From Rodentolepis nana (lineage: Eukaryota; Platyhelminthes; Cestoda; Cyclophyllidea; Hymenolepididae), in NCBI GenBank assembly GCA_900617975.1, contig UZAE01012387.1:20480-38080 (forward strand): a stretch of 17,601 nucleotides of DNA, in the 5' to 3' direction. The position numbers and the translations under genes were made by a program. Of this stretch, positions 10,651-17,601 are shown one piece after another (within the stretch, counting starts at the first letter, position 1; the number at the start of each line of letters is the position of its first letter). Below the pieces are notes generated by a model. That model saw only the letters and a program-made list of their open reading frames with translations. It had not been told where the DNA came from and searched no databases.

Positions 10651-12323
10651 ATGTCTCTTCATTTGCTTAATGTGAAACATAACGATATTGTAGATTATCC
10701 CCTCTTTCTCCTTAAGGGAGTACTTGCATGCTCTTCTGGTTGCCACCCCATCATCACAACCGTTAATAAATGCACAGTCTTTCGAAATTCTTCAAAACTA
10801 GCAATTGAGGTGCCCTTTAAAGCACTGATTCCCATTCGAATAGGTGAAAATGACATAAAAATTAGCTGCTCCCATGCTGCGTACTATCTTACCATTAAAA
10901 GAGCTCCACCAAATGATAACAGGTCTTATATTCGCTGTATTTATGTGGTTTTTGATAGTCACGAAGGCTCGTTTCAAGCACCTAAAGACGTACCATTTGG
11001 TATCGAGAGCGCTTGTCATCGTCTTGGTTTAGCAGCACGATTACTTCAGACCTTAACTGCAGAAACCATATATTCTGAGACTGGTCATCGCCGAACATTT
11101 ATCTTCGCTGGAGACTTGCCATCTTCTCACTATCTTCCCCGTACTTCTGCCTCATATTCATCCGCAGCTGTATGGTGCGTAAAATCCAAATTAAACTATC
11201 TAGAAGCGCAAAGATTACCCCCTATTGAGCTATGGGAGCATATTGGAAGAGAACTTGATGGCCTCTTCCCTGAAGATAGAAATAAAGCTAAATGGCTCAC
11301 TGTTATAAGTTGTACTGAATATAGACCTCTAGTAGGAGTAGAGACGATCCCGCTGTCTCACGAAGAAGCAATCTCGAGGACAAAAGGTTATTGTGCTCTC
11401 GGTTAGTTAATTACTTTGATTTCATATGAATTTTCACTATTAGGAGCAGGGGGATTGGCACTACTGGGATCTGGCACGCTATACACTTGGCCAGAGAAAA
11501 TCGAAGATCTTGAATTCTGCCTTACAAACGCTCAAAAAGTTGATCGGCGAAAATTTCTCGACGATAGCGCTCTTCGATTTACATACTGGGCCAATTATAC
11601 AACTGCACTGGGAACAATGCTCCATGAACTGGGGCACTGCTTCGATCTGGATCACACTCCTCGCGGCATCATGAGACGTGGAGGAGATGATCTGAATCTC
11701 GTTTTGGCGTTTCCACCACCTATAAATGGATCACCATTATGTTTAAAAGGAGTCACAACTAATCTTCGTGGTTTGTCGATATTTAGATACAAGGAAGTCA
11801 CTTTTTATGAAAACGCGCTAACTGATTGTCGAGATGCATCGGTTACTCGTTGGGGCAACTCAGCAACAATCGACGATGTCGGAGAAGCATTCTGGGGAAC
11901 AGAAATCGCACAATTTCTATCAGTTCATAGATGGTTTGACGGATCAATAAGCAGTACATGTTCTTGCAAAACATCTTTTAATAAGTAAGTTCTACATTTC
12001 AAAGTTAATTATATTTAAGGGGTGTTCTATGTTCATCCTGTGGTGTACAAATAATCCAATTGCGGAATTATGGCAATACATGTTCCCCAAATAACGTAAA
12101 AGTCTGGAATTCTACAGCTTCAATCAAGCTCCCCTTAGATACTACGCTGCTACAAGGTTGTGTCATTTACCATAGAATTCTTCAAAGGCCGCAAAAACAA
12201 ATTACGATTTCATCCATCTTAAAAAGAGCGTTTCGTCAGCTCAAAACTTCCAAAATCAAGGTTGTATCTGTAAATTTTCGAGGTGAAGTCTTTCAGGAAA
12301 TAGTGAATAAAAATGAGTTTTAA
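10651..12323 (+). CDS. predicted zinc metallopeptidase, YIL108W-like (PF12044 type), three exons, 531 aa
   Basis: Exons are 10651-11401, 11444-11984 and 12020-12323, with introns of 42 and 35 nt; the open frame is 1596 nt. The catalytic signature is HELGHCFDLDH at residues 311-321, with GIM at 325-327. This is an HExxH zinc site with the glutamate base, a third histidine six residues on, and a nearby methionine, as in metzincin-like enzymes. The upstream half (residues 1-250) looks like a beta-rich domain, and the C-terminal part (CGVQIIQLRNYG...VKVW) fits the jacalin-like tail seen after the peptidase domain in this family. I place it in the fungal/animal 'putative peptidase' family typified by yeast YIL108W, whose substrate is unknown. 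There is no signal peptide, suggesting an intracellular protein. The position usually held by glycine in HExxHxxGxxH is aspartate here. An in-frame TTG precedes the ATG, but ATG is the natural start. Confidence 0.85.
11402..11443 (+). other. metallopeptidase intron 1 (42 nt)
   Basis: The donor CTCG|GTTAGT and acceptor TTTTCACTATTAG join CAL-G to GAGGLALLG (phase 1 glycine). Unspliced, the frame stops at once (GGT TAG). Confidence 0.9.
11985..12019 (+). other. metallopeptidase intron 2 (35 nt)
   Basis: The donor AATAA|GTAAGT and acceptor TTATATTTAAG join phase 2 and continue as KGVLCSSCGVQIIQL. Retention gives a stop at the second codon of the intron. Confidence 0.9.
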
Positions 12324-12406
12324 GTAAATCCGACCTTTTCAGATAGAAAGCAAGGCAAAAAACTGGAAGATAAAGTCAGATAGTAATAGATTGAAACAAA
12401 TCAACA
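12324..12406. other. tail-to-tail spacer, 83 bp
   Basis: Only 83 bp separate the metallopeptidase stop (plus) and the RagA stop (minus). The two 3'UTRs must be very short or overlap as antisense. An AATAAA on the plus strand lies at 12306-12311, inside the last metallopeptidase codons; it could serve as a poly(A) signal with a very short 3'UTR. Confidence 0.5.
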
Positions 12407-13553
<1,147 letters not shown>

Positions 13554-13575
13554 ATTTATGGGGCTGTAAAATTAA
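13554..13575 (-). promoter_or_regulatory. 3' splice acceptor just before the RagA start codon
   Basis: On the minus strand, ATTAATTTTACAG is followed by CCCCATAAAT and then the ATG of the four-codon first coding exon. The gap is ten nucleotides. It is a candidate trans-splice or 5'UTR-intron acceptor. Confidence 0.5.
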
Positions 13576-14577
13576 TGAAGCCTAGGTAATTTAAATGTAC
13601 GAATGCTAACTGGCTTATGTAAACAAGAATTCAAAAATCTCTTTGAGTATCTTAAAATAAATATATGCCATTTCTTTTATTTTCAAAATTTATAGTTTAT
13701 AGATTCTAAATTACTTCGTTTTGATTATTTAATCTCTATTATTGATTTATGTTGTATTTTTGTAAAATCCTTTGTTTTCCTATTACCAACTCTGTCTGAA
13801 AAATAAAGCTGAGGAGTTATTTTTCATTCTCTTTTGATCACTATTGATTTTTAAGTTTTCATTTCAGAAGACATATGAAATGAGCACATTACTTTGCGCA
13901 AATAATTTTCAAAATGCTATAAAGGTTAAACTTTTGAAAGAACTTCAAAATATTAAAATAATCCTTGCGTTAAGCTTCAGCCTTTACCATTTTGTTAATT
14001 GTCTGCGATAACCTTTTTTTGTATATTGGCCAAAATTTTATCTAATCTAACTTATTTAGAATTACTCTTAAACTTGTGGTTCACGTCATATCATACACGC
14101 ACGTCATGGTTTGGATTGGGCGGCTGTACACGTATAGCTCTGCTCAGATATTTAAGTATTAATGATTACCTAAACTATGCTAGATTTATTTGGTAACTAA
14201 TCGTATTTACTTATATTAAAATTTGCAATAAACGTGTTCCGAGCTGTATGTCCGTTTCTTTTACCGATCGGAGTAGCTTAGCTAATTTTGGGAGGCTGAC
14301 CGAAGAATAGTCAAGGCTTATTAAGGTAACTAATTCACTACAAACTTTCCCTGTAATTTCTTTTGCTTATCGAATTTCTCTTTTTAGTTTAATTCTCGAT
14401 TATATTACATTAAAGCTTTTTATGTAGCCTTATCACTTAAGGACTAAAGCAGGAAAATTGAGTCCCAAGACGTTATTTCAATTTCTACCGTAAAAACGGC
14501 AATATTTTAGTATTTTTTGCATTGCCTATGTTGGCATTCCATTGAATTAATTGCAGAGTATTGAAATCACTCTTATT

Positions 14578-14598
14578 ATTAGTATTCAAAATACTAAT
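14578..14598. repeat. 9-bp inverted repeat, 3-nt loop
   Basis: ATTAGTATT and AATACTAAT form perfect arms around CAA. The pairing does not extend beyond them. It is a short AT-rich hairpin of unknown relevance. Confidence 0.7.
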
Positions 14599-16155
14599 CG
14601 TTCTTCTATTACCATATAAAACTAAAGCTTTATGGTCACATATAACTACTTTTTAAAGCTTTAAGAAATTTTGGTTTACATCTTAATAATTGGCTGATTT
14701 CATTGAACTAATTCTAACTTTTATCAATTGTAAGTAAATAAATTAGCTATTCGAACATCATAAAATCGACGTGACTGAGTACTTTCGATAGATAATCGTC
14801 GAACTTATTTTATTAATATCGTTTAATACCAATCTAAACCATATTGTGAATCACTAATAACATGCATAGGTTGGTCTCCATCAAACAAATGCAGGAAATG
14901 TATTCGGCTTCTATGCTGTTAGATTGGTTAAATGATTGGCTAAACAAAAACTGCTCTAGTAATGCATTTAATGATTCCTATCTCCTCTGGGTCTGTATCA
15001 GGTAAGAATATGGTATTTCCCCCAAAACGATTCTTATGTCAAAGATTGCTCTAATCTTTTAATTTGCTTTTATTGGAGCCCATACACCTGTCAGTAGGAA
15101 TACGTGCCTTGTGGTTTGGTAGTTTGGGCCGCTTTACATTGTTTGACTGTAGTGACAACCAGTACAATCTCTCAGGGAACATAAATTATTGTGTCAGATC
15201 TCAACACATTCTCACTTTATAGTAACCATCTCAGCCTTTCTTCTCAGTTACAAATTTTGCTTGTTACATACAATTCAGATTGCCTTCGATCGGTTTCAAC
15301 GCCTTCATTTCTCTTAGAACTCTTCTCCTTATCACCCATTTCAACCCTTACGATATACATATAGCCCAAATTAACTTCTGATCTTCTCACTTGAGAAAGT
15401 TTTTGATGTTCAGTTAGCCCTTGGAACATGATGAAATTAAAAGGAAATTTCTTTTCCTAATTTGGTCAGGATTCTAAAGTATTCTGTCTACCACTCTGAC
15501 ATAATATTTGAAAGCATGAAACAAAGTGTTTCACTCTAACTAATTCGTAATGTATAGTATGTAGTGGCTAAACCCAGGTATGATAGTAAGTTGAAAAGCT
15601 ACAATAGATTTTATCAGCAAGCACCGATAATACGTAGTTCATAATGTGAACCAGCAAACATTCGTACTGGTGAAGTTTACTTATAAATAAGGAGGTATTT
15701 AACCAACTTAGCGGATAGATAACGTCAATTCTTCATTTATTCCGATGATGGTCACAACCCTTTTATGATCCGCAGATTGGTAAAGGAGCAGTGTACTATA
15801 AACTCACACAAATTCGTGGTCAAAATAAATCGATTAAGAGGCCAAGAAAATTACCAGTTTAACACGGGCAATCGGCACTCATAAAGGTGCATATCTCCAG
15901 CTCAAGAGAATTCGAGAGAAAGAGTGGAATGGAAGGCTGCCGACTGTGCTGAAAATTACTTAAAAGGAAGCAATAGCCCTGAGAACAGGAACCCTCGTTC
16001 CTCTACTGTTCAATTTTCCATAAACGCAGACCATCATAACGCCAACATCAAAGTTTGCATCATCCTATTTGCAAGAAGTAAAAGCAAAAATCCCTAATTG
16101 AGTAGATCAAATTTCTCTACCATAGCTGCTTATTAGATATATAAAAGTGCCTAAC

Positions 16156-16170
16156 ATATATATATATATA
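16156..16170. repeat. AT dinucleotide microsatellite
   Basis: A run of about seven AT units in the gene-free right arm. Confidence 0.9.
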
Positions 16171-17139
16171 AGGTAAGATGAGCAGGTACCACTTTTAACT
16201 TTTGACCACGAAATATTGATCGATTAACATCTTATGGGCTGATTTGCTTACACTTTAATTCGAAGTTCATTTACTGTTGGTTGGAAGTTTATATTAGAAG
16301 AAGAAAATAGTTTATTCTATCAAATCCATGCATGCCAATTTGGAGAATCTGGGAATTATTTCGCAAACTATGTCTTTATTAATCGTCAAAGACAGTTGAA
16401 CATTTATGTAAATTACAAAGCGAAAAATTTGTGCCCCAACAATAGGTAGGATAATTGTGATGATGAAATAGGAAGTCATCTCTATCTGTTTACTTAATGT
16501 GACAATGATGGAGCCTCTTCTAATCACAGATTAGCCAATAAAGGCATTGCCTAAGTTCACCTGCTGTTTCAGTTCGAAAGTAAATTAGTTAATCGTAACT
16601 GGAATCTTCATTAATCGAAATTAACTTCACCAACTAAAACATCTCACGAAAGATAATTCATTCGTTCAAGGCATTTACTAACTATACATTTTGATTTATT
16701 TGCAAATAGTGTAAGGTTTTGTTTGAATTTAGTCAAACAATATTCTACCAGTCCTCTCGCCTCTGTTTTATTATGACCACATGATCTGCCAAATACCAAA
16801 AAAGTTTACCTGCTTACTTGACCTTGAGGGAAATAATATGAAATTGTTCCACCAATCAATAGGTATTGAATATGGAAGTGCGAAATGGTGGAATTTGATT
16901 TCCAGAACGTGAAATAAACATTAAGAAAGCCGCACACATACGCATCCAGAACCCAATAGGCAGCTAATCCAAGACTATTTGGTGTGCAATTTTAATTTAA
17001 ATACCTTTCGATCCACTCCTCGTTAATGTTTATTACATCACCTGCAAACCGAATCCAGTTGTCTTAATGAAAAATGTACTATTTTTCATAATGACGCCGT
17101 CTAGAATAATGTCATTCTAATCAGCAACGTCATCAAATT

Positions 17140-17197
17140 AACCCTCGTATTAACCAGGGTAATAGTACATTGCGAGTGCAACCGGAAGACGAGGGTT
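17140..17197. repeat. 9-bp inverted repeat with 40-nt spacer
   Basis: AACCCTCGT (17140-17148) and ACGAGGGTT (17189-17197) are perfect complements. Just upstream, TAGAAT and ATTCTA (17102-17119) form a second small hairpin. The segment is more GC-rich than its surroundings. It could be a structured RNA or a decayed element end, but there is no direct evidence for either. Confidence 0.5.
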
Positions 17198-17601
17198 TTG
17201 TGATTGTCGCGACGGCATTGTGGTCGGAAGGATGATATAAAACTTCGCATAATTACTCTTCATCCGTATGTGCGCAATAAGTCAAAATATCCCCCAACTT
17301 CATGAAGAGTATTGATTACTGTAATTTAAAAGGCTTCCAACTCTTGAAATTCACGTTGACCTTATACTAACCCTGAATTCGATTATTCCACTCGATGCAC
17401 ACAAATCCTTTGATATGTAATTTAAATCATCTCTCAACCCCAATGCCTTCAGAGCATGCCTATCTAAATGGTAGAGTGTATTTTCACAATAACATCTCCT
17501 GAAGGATACTCATTTTAGGGTCATTTTCTCAATTGTCTAGAGCGATTAGTAGAAAATTTTATCCTATAAGGAAGCACATTTACTTCCACCTATTAGTTTG
17601 A

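Larger units (their letters stand above)
13554..17601. other. gene-free right arm (about 4 kb)
   Basis: No conserved protein, tRNA or rRNA is recognisable on either strand. The open frames present are at most 71 codons and have no family features. The RagA promoter should be at the left end. The rest contains an AT microsatellite and a few small inverted repeats, listed separately. Small exons of an unknown neighbouring gene cannot be excluded by eye. Confidence 0.5.

Noticed and set aside
13999..16527. Open frames of 61-71 codons in the right arm
   Set aside because: All are short, have AT-driven composition and no recognisable family, as expected by chance.

Overview
This is eukaryotic nuclear DNA. 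It is AT-rich and carries four spliced, single-copy conserved protein genes in the first 13.6 kb, followed by about 4 kb with no recognisable gene. Many introns are extremely short (25-42 nt) beside a few kilobase-sized ones. All four start codons lie only 6-13 nt downstream of a 3' splice acceptor. Together these suggest a parasitic flatworm, most likely a tapeworm of the Hymenolepis type. That assignment is inference from gene architecture; no sequence search was run.

Layout: (1) 1-1614, non-coding upstream DNA with simple AT repeats. (2) 1624-5961, plus strand, a seven-exon gene for BDP1 (TFIIIB B''), the SANT-domain subunit of the RNA polymerase III initiation factor. (3) 5962-7432, spacer between convergent genes. 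(4) 10185-7433, minus strand, a three-exon gene for COP9 signalosome subunit 2 (CSN2/COPS2). (5) 10186-10650, a 465-bp divergent promoter interval. (6) 10651-12323, plus strand, a three-exon gene for a predicted zinc metallopeptidase of the YIL108W-like 'putative peptidase' family (PF12044). (7) 13553-12407, minus strand, a six-exon gene for a RagA/RagB small GTPase; its stop codon is 83 bp from the metallopeptidase stop, tail to tail. (8) 13554-17601, gene-free as far as can be seen.

I built each gene model by hand, joining exons at GT...AG sites so that the frame stays open and the protein aligns with what I know of the family. The coding lengths are 1449, 1371, 1596 and 924 nt, all divisible by three, giving 482, 456, 531 and 307 residues. 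The genes do not form a pathway. BDP1 (Pol III transcription) and RagA (amino-acid signalling to TORC1) both bear on growth control, but I see no sign that their adjacency is functional.

I found no new system: no mobile element with coding capacity, no CRISPR, no tRNA or rRNA. The points worth a second look are the acceptor-ATG arrangement at all four genes, a candidate 25-nt intron in BDP1, a RagA intron that can be translated straight through, substitutions in the RagA switch regions, and the changed metal-site spacer in the peptidase.
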